Shown: positions 35,629 through 45,082, numbered from the stretch's first letter. The stretch is DNA of 64,000 bases from Chryseobacterium oncorhynchi (GCF_002899895.1 NZ_PPEI02000007.1:62001-126000), one strand, 5' to 3'. Numbers and translations are program-made. The notes: generated from the sequence alone by a model not told the origin.

Positions 35629-36498
35629 ATGGACACCAATTTCTCAGATGATTTTAAAGTAAACGGAAAATTTTCAATAAAAAAGGCATCAACATCCTAT
35701 CAAGGAAAACTGACTAAGGAAGAGGGAACTCAATTATTAATTCAGGAAAAAGAAAAGCTTCGTGAGCTACAGGAAAGACTTTATGCAGATGGAAGCCAAT
35801 CTCTTTTGGTGGTACTTCAGGCAATGGATGCTGCAGGAAAAGACAGTATGATAGAGCATGTGTTTGGAGGAGTAAACCCACAGGGATGTAATGTAACCAG
35901 CTTTAAGACACCAAGTTCCAAAGAATATTCTCATGATTTTTTATGGAGACATTATCTGGCATTACCTCAAAAAGGAATGATCGGAATCTTTAACCGTTCA
36001 CACTACGAAAGTGTTTTGGTCTGCAAGGTTCACCCTGAATATAATTTAAGTGAAAAAACATGGTCTTCAGTAAAAGATTTTGATGATAAATTCTGGGAAA
36101 ACCGCTATGAAAGTATCCGAAATTTTGAAAAACATCTTTCACAAAACGGGACAACCATTATCAAGATTTTCCTGAATGTATCTAAGGATGAACAAAAGAA
36201 AAGATTGTTAGACAGGATCAACGAACAGGAAAAAAACTGGAAATTCTCTGCAGCCGATCTTCCTGAAAGAGCTTTATTTAGCCAATATATGGAGGCTTAT
36301 GAAACAGCCATCAACGAAACTTCAAAAGATCATGCTCCTTGGTATGTACTTCCTGCAGATAATAAATGGTTTGCAAGAGTAGCTGCTGTTCAGATTATCA
36401 TTGATACTTTAGAGAAAATGAATCTGAAATATCCAAAGCTTTCAGCAAAAGATAAGGAAGATCTTCAACAGGCTAAACAACAATTATTAGACGAATAA
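35629..36498 (+). CDS. Polyphosphate kinase 2 family phosphotransferase
   Basis: A 289-residue P-loop kinase that moves phosphate between polyphosphate and nucleotides. Walker A is LQAMDAAGKDSMIEH (about 64-78), and the lid/Walker B region is GMIGIFNRSHYESVLV (about 120). The PQGCNVTSFKTPSSKEYSHDFLWRHYLALP stretch is the family fingerprint. The segment NFEKHLSQNGTTIIKIFLNVSKDEQKKRLLDR is also conserved. Length and sequence fit the single-domain group that phosphorylates AMP/ADP; NMP versus NDP preference cannot be read. Monocistronic. Confidence 0.9.
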   Translation: MDTNFSDDFKVNGKFSIKKASTSYQGKLTKEEGTQLLIQEKEKLRELQERLYADGSQSLLVVLQAMDAAGKDSMIEHVFGGVNPQGCNVTSFKTPSSKEYSHDFLWRHYLALPQKGMIGIFNRSHYESVLVCKVHPEYNLSEKTWSSVKDFDDKFWENRYESIRNFEKHLSQNGTTIIKIFLNVSKDEQKKRLLDRINEQEKNWKFSAADLPERALFSQYMEAYETAINETSKDHAPWYVLPADNKWFARVAAVQIIIDTLEKMNLKYPKLSAKDKEDLQQAKQQLLDE

Positions 36499-36516
36499 TC
36501 CGGAATTAGTTTATTT

Positions 36517-37095
36517 CTAAACTGATTTACCGTGAATATATTGAAAGACTTTTGAATGCAAATTTTCAAAGGTCTTTTTCCATGTGAATTGCTTGGTAAT
36601 TTTCATCTTATTTTCCGGTAATAGGAATGGTATAATTTCTTTAGGAATCCGCCAAAAAACTTCGGGTGGGTTCTGCCTGAAAACATGGATGTAAAGTTTT
36701 AGGGTTTCCAAATACCAATCCTGATGCTTATTATAATCATTAATTCCGCCTACATTCGGAAAATGATGGAGTTCTCTTTCCAGAATGTTCGGACAGAATT
36801 CTTTCCAGTATTCGGTGGTATAGAGCAAATGCAAATGCCATACTTTATCTACAACTATGGAAGGAGATGCACCGTTTTTAGAAGCACAGCATAAGTAAAC
36901 AAATTTTTTATATTCTTCAATAGCAAGCAAACAGAATCTTCTCGTCCAGCCCTCTGTCTGAGACAGTTTTCTGGAAAAAGGAATGGCTACTTCAGCCTGA
37001 TCAATCTGATACTCTGAAATCCTTTTCCATAAAGGATTCTGGAGATAATCCAACTGTGTATTATTCAATAAAATGGAGGTAAATTCAGGTTTCAT
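36517..37095 (-). CDS. Glycine-rich-domain-protein-like (WHxHLL) protein
   Basis: A 192-residue cytoplasmic-type protein. The key stretch VDKVWHLHLLYTTEYWKEFCPNILERELHHFPNVGG (about 75-112) resembles the DxxWHxHLLxTxxYxxFC motif of proteins named 'glycine-rich domain-containing', shared with plant GRDP/DUF1399. The His residues may bind a metal. The N-terminus (YLQNPLWKRISEYQIDQAEVAIPFSRKLSQTEGW) also fits. It lies 47 nt downstream of two paralogous membrane proteins with Cys-Gly tails. A working link with them is inferred from neighbourhood only. Confidence 0.7.
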   Translation of the reverse strand: MKPEFTSILLNNTQLDYLQNPLWKRISEYQIDQAEVAIPFSRKLSQTEGWTRRFCLLAIEEYKKFVYLCCASKNGASPSIVVDKVWHLHLLYTTEYWKEFCPNILERELHHFPNVGGINDYNKHQDWYLETLKLYIHVFRQNPPEVFWRIPKEIIPFLLPENKMKITKQFTWKKTFENLHSKVFQYIHGKSV

Positions 37096-37142
37096 GATAT
37101 TAAAAATCTTAATCCATTAATGCTTTTTAAATGAATATTATA

Positions 37143-37670
37143 TCAACCGCCACATCCACAAGATGGAGGAGTATAATAGGTATGAATTTCTTTTTTGTAA
37201 TATTTTCTAAGTAAGTTTTCAAAATCCTCTCTGGTCATTTGCTTATAAATATCTGTATCAGATAAATTCAATTGAAAGTCCTTTTCAGGATCGGGATCTA
37301 CTGTCACCGAAAGAACTGAATCAATAATCTGGATTTCAGAAATTTCTTCCCAGATCAATTGTTTTTTTACCTTATAATTAAAAATTCCTTTTGAGCTGAT
37401 GGATAATTTTCTCACAGGCTCTTCGTCCGGCTTCATCCGTTCCTTAATACATCTAATTAAGATTTTCACTGAAGCATTAAAAAAAACAGACATTAATAAA
37501 AAAACAATGCAGGAAATTAAAATTTTAAAGGGATTTTTGTTTGTAAACACAAGATAGATCAGTATACAAATAACTACCAGTAAACCAATCGTTGATATCA
37601 AAGAAAATACAATAGTTACATACCTCGGCTTTTCTTCTGATGACTTGTATAAAGTAGTTTCTGATTCCAT
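37143..37670 (-). CDS. Two-helix membrane protein with C-terminal SCGCGG tail (paralogue A)
   Basis: 175 residues: two hydrophobic helices (about 18-43 and 48-72), then a soluble beta-rich domain (ISSKGIFNYKVKKQLIWEEISEIQIIDSVLSVTVDPDPEKDFQLNLSDTDIYKQMTREDFENLLRKYYKK) that may be PH-like. The protein ends YYTPPSCGCGG. The soluble domain and tail closely match the protein encoded by the gene upstream (36 nt gap counting stop to start), so the two genes arose by duplication. Function unknown; the terminal Cys/Gly run could be a metal site, a thiol anchor or a modification target. Confidence 0.75.
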   Translation of the reverse strand: MESETTLYKSSEEKPRYVTIVFSLISTIGLLVVICILIYLVFTNKNPFKILISCIVFLLMSVFFNASVKILIRCIKERMKPDEEPVRKLSISSKGIFNYKVKKQLIWEEISEIQIIDSVLSVTVDPDPEKDFQLNLSDTDIYKQMTREDFENLLRKYYKKEIHTYYTPPSCGCGG

Positions 37671-37702
37671 TTTAATTCATTGATCTGTACATACTATTAA
37701 AA

Positions 37703-38233
37703 TTAACAACCACAACCACAGGATGATGGTGTATTGTAAATATAGACTTCTTTTTTATAATGATATTTCAGTAGCTTTTCAAAAATTTCTTGTGTCATTT
37801 GTTTCTGAAGATTTGTCTTGGATAGGTTCAGTTTGAAATCTTTTTCAGGATTAAGATCCACCGTTACAGAAAGTATAGAATCTATAATTTGTATTTCTGA
37901 AATACTTCCCCAATCCGTTTCTTTGCGTTCTGTGTAATAATTAATTCCCTCTCTGGAAATACTTAGCACAGGGTAAATAACAGGCTGTTTCCTCTGCTTA
38001 TTGATCAGGTGAAGAAAATATTTCACAACTTTATAGTGCAAAAACATAAATCCGATCCACAAAATATTGTTAAGAATTTTTATTAATAGCTCATTGGTTA
38101 TGTCTTGAAAAAAATACATCAGACATTGATTAATTCCCCAAAACAATCCATATACAAAAGCCACATACAAGATTATAGCAATAAAGCCTGGCTTTTCTTC
38201 CGGAACTGACTGTAAAGTAATTTCTGTTTTCAT
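37703..38233 (-). CDS. Two-helix membrane protein with C-terminal SCGCGC tail (paralogue B)
   Basis: 176 residues with two hydrophobic helices (about 17-42 and 50-70) and a soluble domain sharing SISEIQIIDSILSVTVDLNPEKDFKLNLSKTNLQKQM with paralogue A. The last residues, NTPSSCGCGC, keep the Ser-Cys-Gly-Cys-Gly pattern while the membrane helices have diverged. Constraint on the soluble domain and tail, not the helices, suggests these parts carry the function. First gene of a three-gene leftward cluster. Confidence 0.75.
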   Translation of the reverse strand: MKTEITLQSVPEEKPGFIAIILYVAFVYGLFWGINQCLMYFFQDITNELLIKILNNILWIGFMFLHYKVVKYFLHLINKQRKQPVIYPVLSISREGINYYTERKETDWGSISEIQIIDSILSVTVDLNPEKDFKLNLSKTNLQKQMTQEIFEKLLKYHYKKEVYIYNTPSSCGCGC

Positions 38234-38416
38234 CTTGATCTCTTTATGGTAAAGTTGAGATAACAGAAAAATATAAAAGTCTTTCGTAGATCTTATTTGG
38301 TTTCTTAAAAGTCTTATATTAGAATTACAAATACATAATATACTGTATTACAAATAAATGTAATAACATTAGACTCAAGAATAAAAATGTAAGAAAAAAT
38401 TGAATTATAAGAAAAA

Positions 38417-38737
38417 CGAGAAAATCTATAAGCCGGATTTTGTACTTCCTGAGAAGTGCTTGTTATTTATCTACGCTTTACATTGCTGCAAAACTTGAGC
38501 TGATTACCCCTCGGTTTTCAGGACGAGCCGCCCCTATTTCCATTACTGAAAAGAACCGATATACTTACCATTGCACCGCAAAGAGTTTACCTGGTTTCAC
38601 TACAGCCGAACTGTACCTGCTTTCTGTTGCACTTGTCCTACCCTCACGGGTGACGGATGTTATCCGCTTTGCTGCTCTATGGTGTCCGGACTTTCCTACC
38701 CCTGCCGAAACAGGAATCAACAAGCCGATTTTCTCGT
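38417..38737 (-). ncRNA. rnpB: RNase P RNA (bacterial type A)
   Basis: The minus strand carries the conserved core of RNase P RNA: GGAAAGTCCGGAC at about 38697-38685, AGGGTAGGACAAGTGCAAC-like P10/11 sequence, ACAGAAAGCAGGTACAG, GGTAAACTC, and the 3' end with ATCCGGCTTATAGAT. The ends pair perfectly as helix P1: CGAGAAAATC at the 5' end (38736-38727) with GATTTTCTCG at the 3' end (38426-38417), followed by a T-rich stretch that can end transcription. Length is about 320 nt. It lies in the 777-bp space between paralogue B and the sigma-factor gene, and an antisense open frame over it is spurious. Confidence 0.96.
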
Positions 38738-38742
38738 GGGTG

Positions 38743-38750
38743 CAAAGATA
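38743..38750 (-). promoter_or_regulatory. -7 element of the RNase P RNA gene
   Basis: TATCTTTG on the minus strand, 6 nt before the first base of helix P1, which is the expected distance to a transcription start. A T-rich stretch stands at the -33 position, without a clear TTG. Confidence 0.65.
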
Positions 38751-39010
38751 CATAAATTTCGTGGTAAAAGGGCGAAAAGATGAAACAGCAAAGGGATTAG
38801 GAAGAGAAAAAACATTTTTACTAACCCTACTTGCTTCTAAACAATTTATACTAAATTGATAAAATCATCAAATCTGTATTCTCCTATTTACTCCATTATT
38901 TTACACATTATTATTTATTCATCTTTTGGCATTTTAGCTTTTCGTGATTTTAGAATTATTATTCTTCATCAATTACTACATTATTGTTATCTTCGTGCCA
39001 TTATACATCT

Positions 39011-39502
39011 ATGAATTCCAGAGAAAAAGAATTTGCGCAACTTATCAAAGATAATCAAGGCCTGATTATTAAAGTATCGCGCTTATATACCAATTCCCTG
39101 GAAGATGAAGAGGATCTTTTTCAGGAGATTGTCTTGCAACTTTGGAGAAGTTATGATTCTTTTAAGGGAAATTCTAAGATTTCCACATGGATGTACCGCG
39201 TAGCACTTAATACCGCCATTACTCTTTTTAGAAAAAAAAGCAAAAGTCTTCCTACCAATGAACTGGATATCAACCACAAAGATTTTGTGGAAGATGATGA
39301 TGAAAAACAACAACAGATCTCGCTTTTGTATACTGTAATCAAGACTCTTCCTAATATAGAAAGAGCCATTGTCATGATGTATCTTGACGATCTGCCTTAC
39401 AAGGATATTGCAGAAAACCTCGGAATCACTGAAGTTAATGCACGTGTGAAAATGAACAGATTAAAGAAAACCCTTAAAGAACAGATGGAAAAATATGCCT
39501 GA
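39011..39502 (+). CDS. ECF-type RNA polymerase sigma factor
   Basis: 163 residues from the ATG at 39011 (MNSREKEFAQLIKDNQGLI). Region 2 is visible as YTNSLEDEEDLFQEIVLQLWRSYDSFKGNSKISTWMYRVALNTAITLFRKK, with the DxEDLxQE and STWxYRVAxN signatures. Region 4 is LPNIERAIVMMYLDDLPYKDIAENLGITEVNARVKMNRLKKTL. It overlaps the next gene by 8 nt, which is typical of sigma/anti-sigma pairs. Starts at 38984 or other upstream codons lack the promoter-to-start spacing. Stimulus unknown. Confidence 0.92.
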   Translation: MNSREKEFAQLIKDNQGLIIKVSRLYTNSLEDEEDLFQEIVLQLWRSYDSFKGNSKISTWMYRVALNTAITLFRKKSKSLPTNELDINHKDFVEDDDEKQQQISLLYTVIKTLPNIERAIVMMYLDDLPYKDIAENLGITEVNARVKMNRLKKTLKEQMEKYA

Positions 39503-40169
39503 ATTTGATTTAGATAGCTTTAAGAAAACATGGCAGGAACAACCTGTACAGCCAAAATATGACAACAGTGAGATTCTTCAGATGTTGAATAGAAAGTCAC
39601 GTAATTATGTAAAGTATATTTTCTGGATCAGTGTTGTAGAATTTTTGTTCTTTTCTGTTTTGGGCTTATTCTACTTCTTTCAGGAGGAAGAATCTGATAG
39701 TTTCCGCAAAATGTTGGAAAGATTAGGTGCTCAGGAAGCTCCTGAAGTTGAAAATAATTTTGGTCATGTTTATTTAGCTATAAAAGTTCTGAGCTTATTG
39801 ATTACGGCTTATTTTGTCTTAAAGTTTTATCAAAATTACCGAAAAATAAAGATCGAAGAAAACCTTAAAGGACTTATTACCAGAATCATTAGTTTCAAAA
39901 AAACGGTGAATGCCTTTATTCTTATCAGTATTGTATTGCTGATTGCTTTTACTTTTGTACTGATCGCCTTTATATTTTATACCTTAAGCACTCAAAATAT
40001 ACAGCCTACTAATTCTAATCTTACTATCATTATTGTGGGAATTACCATTAGTACGTTACTTGCTGTATCCATGATTTGGTTTTACTATAGACTGGTATAC
40101 GGAAGTATCATTAAAAAACTTGATAAAAACCTAAAACAACTAAAAGAGATAGATTCACAGGAAAATTAG
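39495..40169 (+). CDS. Probable membrane anti-sigma factor
   Basis: 224 residues. A soluble N-terminal segment of about 38 residues (MPEFDLDSFKKTWQEQPVQPKYDNSEILQMLNRKSRNYVK) is followed by four predicted membrane helices (about 40-62, 90-112, 135-160 and 168-195) and a Lys-rich tail. No zinc-binding HxxxCxxC motif is present. The role is inferred from the 8-nt overlap with the sigma gene and from the N-terminal segment facing the cytoplasm. It has no resemblance to the single-helix FecR type. Confidence 0.65.
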   Translation: MPEFDLDSFKKTWQEQPVQPKYDNSEILQMLNRKSRNYVKYIFWISVVEFLFFSVLGLFYFFQEEESDSFRKMLERLGAQEAPEVENNFGHVYLAIKVLSLLITAYFVLKFYQNYRKIKIEENLKGLITRIISFKKTVNAFILISIVLLIAFTFVLIAFIFYTLSTQNIQPTNSNLTIIIVGITISTLLAVSMIWFYYRLVYGSIIKKLDKNLKQLKEIDSQEN

Positions 40170-40229
40170 TATTCATAGGCTATAGTTCAAGATATTATTG
40201 TTAATTTTATTTCACCAAATCTTTTTACT

Positions 40230-41849
40230 ATGCCTTTATCTTATGTATATGGAGCTTCTGACGTTCCATTATTAGGACAGACTATTGGAGGAAACCTTAA
40301 AAGTACTGTCGAAAAATACCCAAATCAGGAAGCACTTGTCTGTGTTCATCAGGATTACAGAGCTACTTATCAAGAGTTTTACAACCAAACCACTGCGATT
40401 GCAAAAGCGCTTTTATTTTTAGGCGCAAAATCTGGTGACCGAATAGGGATATGGTCTTCCAACCGTTATGAGTGGGTTCTTTTACAATATGCCACTGCTA
40501 GAATCGGAACTATTTTGGTCAATATTAATCCGGCATACAGAACTCATGAACTTACTTATGTTCTGAACCAGTCTGAAGTTCGTTTCATTTTCTCTTCCTT
40601 ATTTTTTAAAAGCAGTAATTACAAGGAAATGGTAGAGTATGCCAAGGAAGTGTGCCCTACCCTTGAACATGAAATTTTCTTTGATGATAACTGGGAAGAC
40701 TTTGTCAATAACGGACAGGATATTTCGGATGAAGTTTTACATAGCTTCGAAGAACATGTACAATTTGATGATCCGGTGAATATTCAATATACTTCAGGAA
40801 CAACAGGCTTTCCCAAGGGAGTAACGCTTTCTCATCATAATATTCTGAACAATGGCTATTTTATTGGTATAAGATTAAAATATACGGAGAAAGACCGTGT
40901 CTGCATCCCTGTACCATTTTATCACTGCTTTGGAATGGTGATTGGAAATATCTGCTGTACCACTCATGGCGCCTGTATGGTGATCCCCAATGACAGCTTT
41001 GATCCTGATATTACTTTAAAAGCAGTTTCTGACGAGAAATGCACTTCATTATATGGAGTTCCTACCATGTTTATTGCTGAACTAGCCGTAAAAGATTTTG
41101 ATACCTACGATTTTTCAAGTCTAAGAACGGGTGTAATGGCAGGTTCTGTCTGCCCTCCTGAGATTATGAAAAAGGTAGAAAGCCTGATGAATATTAAAGA
41201 AATGAGCATCTGTTATGGAATGACAGAAACCTCTCCTGTTTCAACACAGACTTTAATTGGCACTCCCTTGGGAAAACAGGTTAGCACAGTAGGTACAGTT
41301 CAGGATCATCTTGAAATAAAGATCATTGATGAAAATGGAAAAGTACTAAAGCGCGGAGAGCACGGTGAACTTTGTACAAGAGGCTACTCTGTGATGCTAA
41401 AATACTGGAATGATCCTGAAAATACTAAAAAAGTACTGGATGACGCCCGTTGGATGCATACCGGAGACATGGCAGTAATGGATAAGGATGGGTATATTAC
41501 CATTTCGGGAAGAATTAAGGATCTTATTATTCGGGGTGGAGAAAATATCTCTCCAAAAGAAATTGAAGACTTTTTATACACTTATACCAACATTTTAGAT
41601 GTTCAGATTATTGGAGTTCCAAGTGAAAAGTTTGGGGAAGAAGTAATGGCGTGGGTAAAAGTGAGAAAGGGATTCACTATCACAGAAGAAGAACTAAAAG
41701 ATTACTGTAAAGGAAAAATTGCTCATTATAAAGTTCCAAAATACTGGAAGTTTGTGGATGAGTTCCCGATGACCATTTCAGGAAAAATAAGAAAGGTGGA
41801 AATGCGGGAAATATCCATGAAAGAATTGGGATTGGGAACTAAAGTTTAA
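40230..41849 (+). CDS. AMP-forming acyl-CoA synthetase
   Basis: A 539-residue adenylate-forming enzyme. P-loop motif IQYTSGTTGFPKGVTLSHHN lies at about 187, A5 ICYGMTETSPVS at about 328, A7 RWMHTGDMAVMDKDGY at about 405, A8 GRIKDLIIRGGENISPKEIE at about 425, and the A10 catalytic lysine in ISGKIRKVEMRE at about 524. GELCTRGYSVMLKYWNDPENT is typical of medium- or long-chain fatty-acyl-CoA ligases. It activates fatty acids with ATP and CoA in the cytoplasm. Full length, monocistronic. Confidence 0.92.
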   Translation: MPLSYVYGASDVPLLGQTIGGNLKSTVEKYPNQEALVCVHQDYRATYQEFYNQTTAIAKALLFLGAKSGDRIGIWSSNRYEWVLLQYATARIGTILVNINPAYRTHELTYVLNQSEVRFIFSSLFFKSSNYKEMVEYAKEVCPTLEHEIFFDDNWEDFVNNGQDISDEVLHSFEEHVQFDDPVNIQYTSGTTGFPKGVTLSHHNILNNGYFIGIRLKYTEKDRVCIPVPFYHCFGMVIGNICCTTHGACMVIPNDSFDPDITLKAVSDEKCTSLYGVPTMFIAELAVKDFDTYDFSSLRTGVMAGSVCPPEIMKKVESLMNIKEMSICYGMTETSPVSTQTLIGTPLGKQVSTVGTVQDHLEIKIIDENGKVLKRGEHGELCTRGYSVMLKYWNDPENTKKVLDDARWMHTGDMAVMDKDGYITISGRIKDLIIRGGENISPKEIEDFLYTYTNILDVQIIGVPSEKFGEEVMAWVKVRKGFTITEEELKDYCKGKIAHYKVPKYWKFVDEFPMTISGKIRKVEMREISMKELGLGTKV

Positions 41850-41940
41850 CCAAAGAATCAAACCGCAAAGTCACAAAAGCTGTCTGAAATTCTAACAGAA
41901 ATTATAAGAACACATTTTTTTGATCTCATATAAAAACAAA

Positions 41941-41968
41941 AAAAGCATTTCAAATGAAATGCTTTTTT
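41941..41968. terminator. Bidirectional terminator between acyl-CoA synthetase and rpoN
   Basis: An 11-bp perfect stem AAAAGCATTTC/GAAATGCTTTT around AAAT, with A- and T-runs on both sides, serves both converging genes. Confidence 0.9.
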
Positions 41969-41972
41969 TTAT

Positions 41973-43436
41973 TTAAAGTTCTTTTCTTAATCTGGCAACA
42001 GGAATATTGAGCTGTTCACGATATTTTGCAATCGTTCGTCTTGCAATATTATACCCTTGTTCTTTTAAGATGATCACCAAAGCATCATCTGTCAAAGGTT
42101 TTCTCTTATTCTCTTTACTGATTACTTCCTGAAGATGGGTTTTAATTTCTTTGGTAGAAACTTCTTCTCCATCATCATTGGTTAAACTATCTGAGAATAG
42201 ATCTTTAAGATATACAATACCGTTCGGAGTGTCTGCATACTTACTTTTCACTACCCTTGAAATGGTAGAAATATCAAACCCTGTAATGTCTGCAACATCC
42301 TTTAAGATCATTGGCTTCAAAGATTTTTCGTCTCCTGTAATGAAATAATCTTTCTGGAATTTAACAATAGCATTAATTGTTTGCAATAAAGTATTCTGAC
42401 GCTGATTAATTGCATCAATATACCATTTCGCTGCATCTAGTTTTTGTTTGATAAATAAAGCTGCCTGTTTATGCTCAGAAGATTTTTTATCATGAGAGTA
42501 GGTAGTAAGAATATCTTTATATTCCTCAGAAACCCTTAACGTAGGTGCATTCTTGCTGTTAAGCATAGGAATTACCAATCCATCTTTCACCTGAATTACA
42601 AAGTCCGGAATAATTTCCTGATTGATTGTAATGGTCTGTGTATCAAAGTTTCCTCCAACCTTTGGGGATAGCTTAGAAATTTCATCCAACGCATCTTTCA
42701 GGTCCTCTTCTTCAATATCATATTTCTGGATGATCTTATTGTAATGCTTATTGGTAAGAGCATCAAATTGATTTCTCAAAATATTAGCAGCCAAAGAAAC
42801 AGCTTTATCCGAGCTTACTTTCTTCTCAATCTGTAATAATAAACATTCCTGTAGTCCTCTTGCTCCTACACCGGATGGATCCAACTTTTGAACATAGTTT
42901 TCCAAAATGTCTTCTACCTTTTCCTTTGTGGTATAGATTCCTTGTGAGAAAGCGAGATCATCAACAATAGATTTAATCTCTCTTCTCAAATATCCATCTG
43001 TATCTAGGTTTCCGATCAGATATTCTGCAATCTTAAGGTCTTCATCACTGATATTTACCAAGTGAATCTGTTCCATCAGATAATCATATAATGACTGTCC
43101 TTCCGTTAAAAGGCTTTCGTTGTCAAATTCCTCATCATCCGGAGAGTAGTTACTGGATGCGGTTTTATAGCTTGGTTCGTCGTCGTAAAGATATTCGTTA
43201 ACGTCGAAGTCTGTTTCAATGCTCTCTGTACCTTCATCCTGATAAGCGTCTTCCAGAGAAGAATATTCATCTTCCTTAGAATCCTCCTTTGCAATTTCCA
43301 AAGCAGGGTTCTCTTCTAACTCTCTCTCCAACTCCTCTTCAAATTCAAGAGTATGAAGCTGAATAAGCTTCATCAACTGGATCTGCTGAGGGGCCAGCTT
43401 TTGTCCTAATTTGAGTTGTAAGTGTTGTTTAAGCAT
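41973..43436 (-). CDS. rpoN: RNA polymerase sigma-54 factor
   Basis: 487 residues. Region I is Gln/Leu-rich (MLKQHLQLKLGQKLAPQQIQLMKLIQLHTLEFEEELERELEENPALE), a long acidic region II follows (about 50-115), then the core-binding region and the RpoN box ARRTIAKYREQLNIPVARLRKEL near the C-terminus (about 465-487). It works only with AAA+ activators; no such activator is in this window. Apparently monocistronic and flanked by terminators on both sides. Confidence 0.96.
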   Translation of the reverse strand: MLKQHLQLKLGQKLAPQQIQLMKLIQLHTLEFEEELERELEENPALEIAKEDSKEDEYSSLEDAYQDEGTESIETDFDVNEYLYDDEPSYKTASSNYSPDDEEFDNESLLTEGQSLYDYLMEQIHLVNISDEDLKIAEYLIGNLDTDGYLRREIKSIVDDLAFSQGIYTTKEKVEDILENYVQKLDPSGVGARGLQECLLLQIEKKVSSDKAVSLAANILRNQFDALTNKHYNKIIQKYDIEEEDLKDALDEISKLSPKVGGNFDTQTITINQEIIPDFVIQVKDGLVIPMLNSKNAPTLRVSEEYKDILTTYSHDKKSSEHKQAALFIKQKLDAAKWYIDAINQRQNTLLQTINAIVKFQKDYFITGDEKSLKPMILKDVADITGFDISTISRVVKSKYADTPNGIVYLKDLFSDSLTNDDGEEVSTKEIKTHLQEVISKENKRKPLTDDALVIILKEQGYNIARRTIAKYREQLNIPVARLRKEL

Positions 43437-43552
43437 ATTCGTATTTACGTTTTAACATAACATATTCTACGAATTTAATAAATTTATTTGATAAAAAATA
43501 CATTTAGCATGATTTTTGCTTTATACACTCTACATAATAAATTATTGAAAAA

Positions 43553-43589
43553 TAAAAAAAGCCTTAAACAGATGTTAAGGCTTTTTTTT
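43553..43589 (-). terminator. asnS terminator
   Basis: GCCTTAA/TTAAGGC arms around a 7-nt loop, with seven A's on the left (T-tract for the minus strand) and eight T's on the right. It starts about 7 nt after the asnS stop and could also work on the plus strand. Confidence 0.85.
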
Positions 43590-43595
43590 ATATCT

Positions 43596-45044
43596 CTAGA
43601 ATTCAGCACTTTTCGGCGTTCTTGGGAAAGGAATCACATCTCTGATGTTTGTCATTCCTGTTACGAAAAGAACTAATCTTTCCAATCCTAAACCGAAACC
43701 TGCATGAGGTACAGAACCGAATTTTCTGGTATCAAGATACCACCAAAGTTCGTGCTCATCTACATGCATATCTGCCATTTTCTGTTTTAAAACGTCTAAT
43801 CTTGCTTCTCTTTCTGATCCTCCAATGATCTCACCAATACCCGGGAAAAGAACATCCATAGCGGCCACTGTTTTATTGTCTTCGTTCAGCTTCATATAGA
43901 AAGCCTTGATTTCTTTTGGATAATCGAACAATACAACCGGACACTCAAAATGCTTCTCTACTAAGTATCTTTCATGTTCAGACTGAAGATCTGCTCCCCA
44001 GCTTTCCACAGGATAAGCAAATTTTCCTTTTTTGTTTTCTTTTGAGTTTAATAAAATCTCAATAGCTTCTGTATAACTTACACGCTTGAAACGCTTAGCT
44101 ATTACATTTTCAAGTTTCTCGATAAGTCCCTCTTTCGCTCTTTCCTTTTCTGGTTTTGTCTTTTGTTCTTCTTCAAAACGCTTGTCCAGGAATTCAAGAT
44201 CGTCTTTACAGTTATCCAATACATACTGGATTACATATTTTAGGAAATCTTCCGCTAGGTCGATGTTATCTTCAAGGTTGTTGAATGCTACTTCCGGTTC
44301 AATCATCCAGAATTCCGCAAGGTGTCTTGTCGTATTTGAATTCTCAGCACGGAAAGTAGGTCCAAAAGTATAAATTCTTCCTAATCCCATTGCTGCAGTT
44401 TCTCCTTCAAGCTGTCCTGAAACGGTAAGGTTAGTCTTTTTCCCGAAGAAATCCTGTGCAAAATCAATTTCACCTTCTTCAGTTCTTGGCATATTGTTCA
44501 GGTCAAAGTTTGTTACTCCAAACATTTCTCCCGCCCCTTCTGCATCTGCACCTGTAATTACCGGTGTGTTGATATAGAAGAATTGGTTTTTGTTAAAGAA
44601 TGAATGAACGGCAAAGCTTACCGCATGACGTACTCTGAAAACAGCACCAAACAGGTTAGTTCTGAATCTTAAGTGCGCCTGCTCACGAAGCTTTTCTAAG
44701 CTGTGTTTCTTAGGCTGAAGAATTGTACTTTGAAGTTCTTCTGTAAAGTTATCTCCTAAAACAATGATCTTTTTAGCAACAATTTCTACAGACTGTCCTG
44801 CTCCCTGACTTTCTACCACTTCACCCACTACTTTAAGGGAAGAAGCTGTGCTAATATTCTTGATGATTTCTTCATCAAAATTTTCGAAATCAACAACTAT
44901 CTGCAAATTATTAATCGTAGATCCATCATTAAGGGCTATAAAGCGATTGGCACGGAATGATCTTACCCATCCGTAAACTGTAATGTCATGATGTAATACT
45001 TTCTTGTAATCCTTTAGGATTTCTTTGATCGTTTGCTTTTTCAT
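43596..45044 (-). CDS. asnS: Asparagine-tRNA ligase
   Basis: A 482-residue class IIb synthetase. The N-terminal OB-fold (about 15-110, [20 protein letters not shown]) is followed by motif 2 ([25 protein letters not shown], about 235) and motif 3 ([28 protein letters not shown], about 450). The ending [20 protein letters not shown] points to AsnRS and not AspRS. A TAACTTTG element lies at 45083-45090. Monocistronic, ending at the terminator above. Confidence 0.96.
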   Translation of the reverse strand: MKKQTIKEILKDYKKVLHHDITVYGWVRSFRANRFIALNDGSTINNLQIVVDFENFDEEIIKNISTASSLKVVGEVVESQGAGQSVEIVAKKIIVLGDNFTEELQSTILQPKKHSLEKLREQAHLRFRTNLFGAVFRVRHAVSFAVHSFFNKNQFFYINTPVITGADAEGAGEMFGVTNFDLNNMPRTEEGEIDFAQDFFGKKTNLTVSGQLEGETAAMGLGRIYTFGPTFRAENSNTTRHLAEFWMIEPEVAFNNLEDNIDLAEDFLKYVIQYVLDNCKDDLEFLDKRFEEEQKTKPEKERAKEGLIEKLENVIAKRFKRVSYTEAIEILLNSKENKKGKFAYPVESWGADLQSEHERYLVEKHFECPVVLFDYPKEIKAFYMKLNEDNKTVAAMDVLFPGIGEIIGGSEREARLDVLKQKMADMHVDEHELWWYLDTRKFGSVPHAGFGLGLERLVLFVTGMTNIRDVIPFPRTPKSAEF

Positions 45045-45082
45045 TTGTTGATAATAAATTTTCGTATAAAAATTAATGTTTG

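Noticed and set aside
38324-38364. Direct repeat ATTACAAATA in the gap before RNase P RNA
   Set aside because: A short AT-rich repeat expected by chance in this base composition.
38440-38859. Open frame on the plus strand over the RNase P RNA region
   Set aside because: It lies antisense to a clearly recognisable RNase P RNA with conserved core and P1 helix, and its translation has no protein-like pattern.
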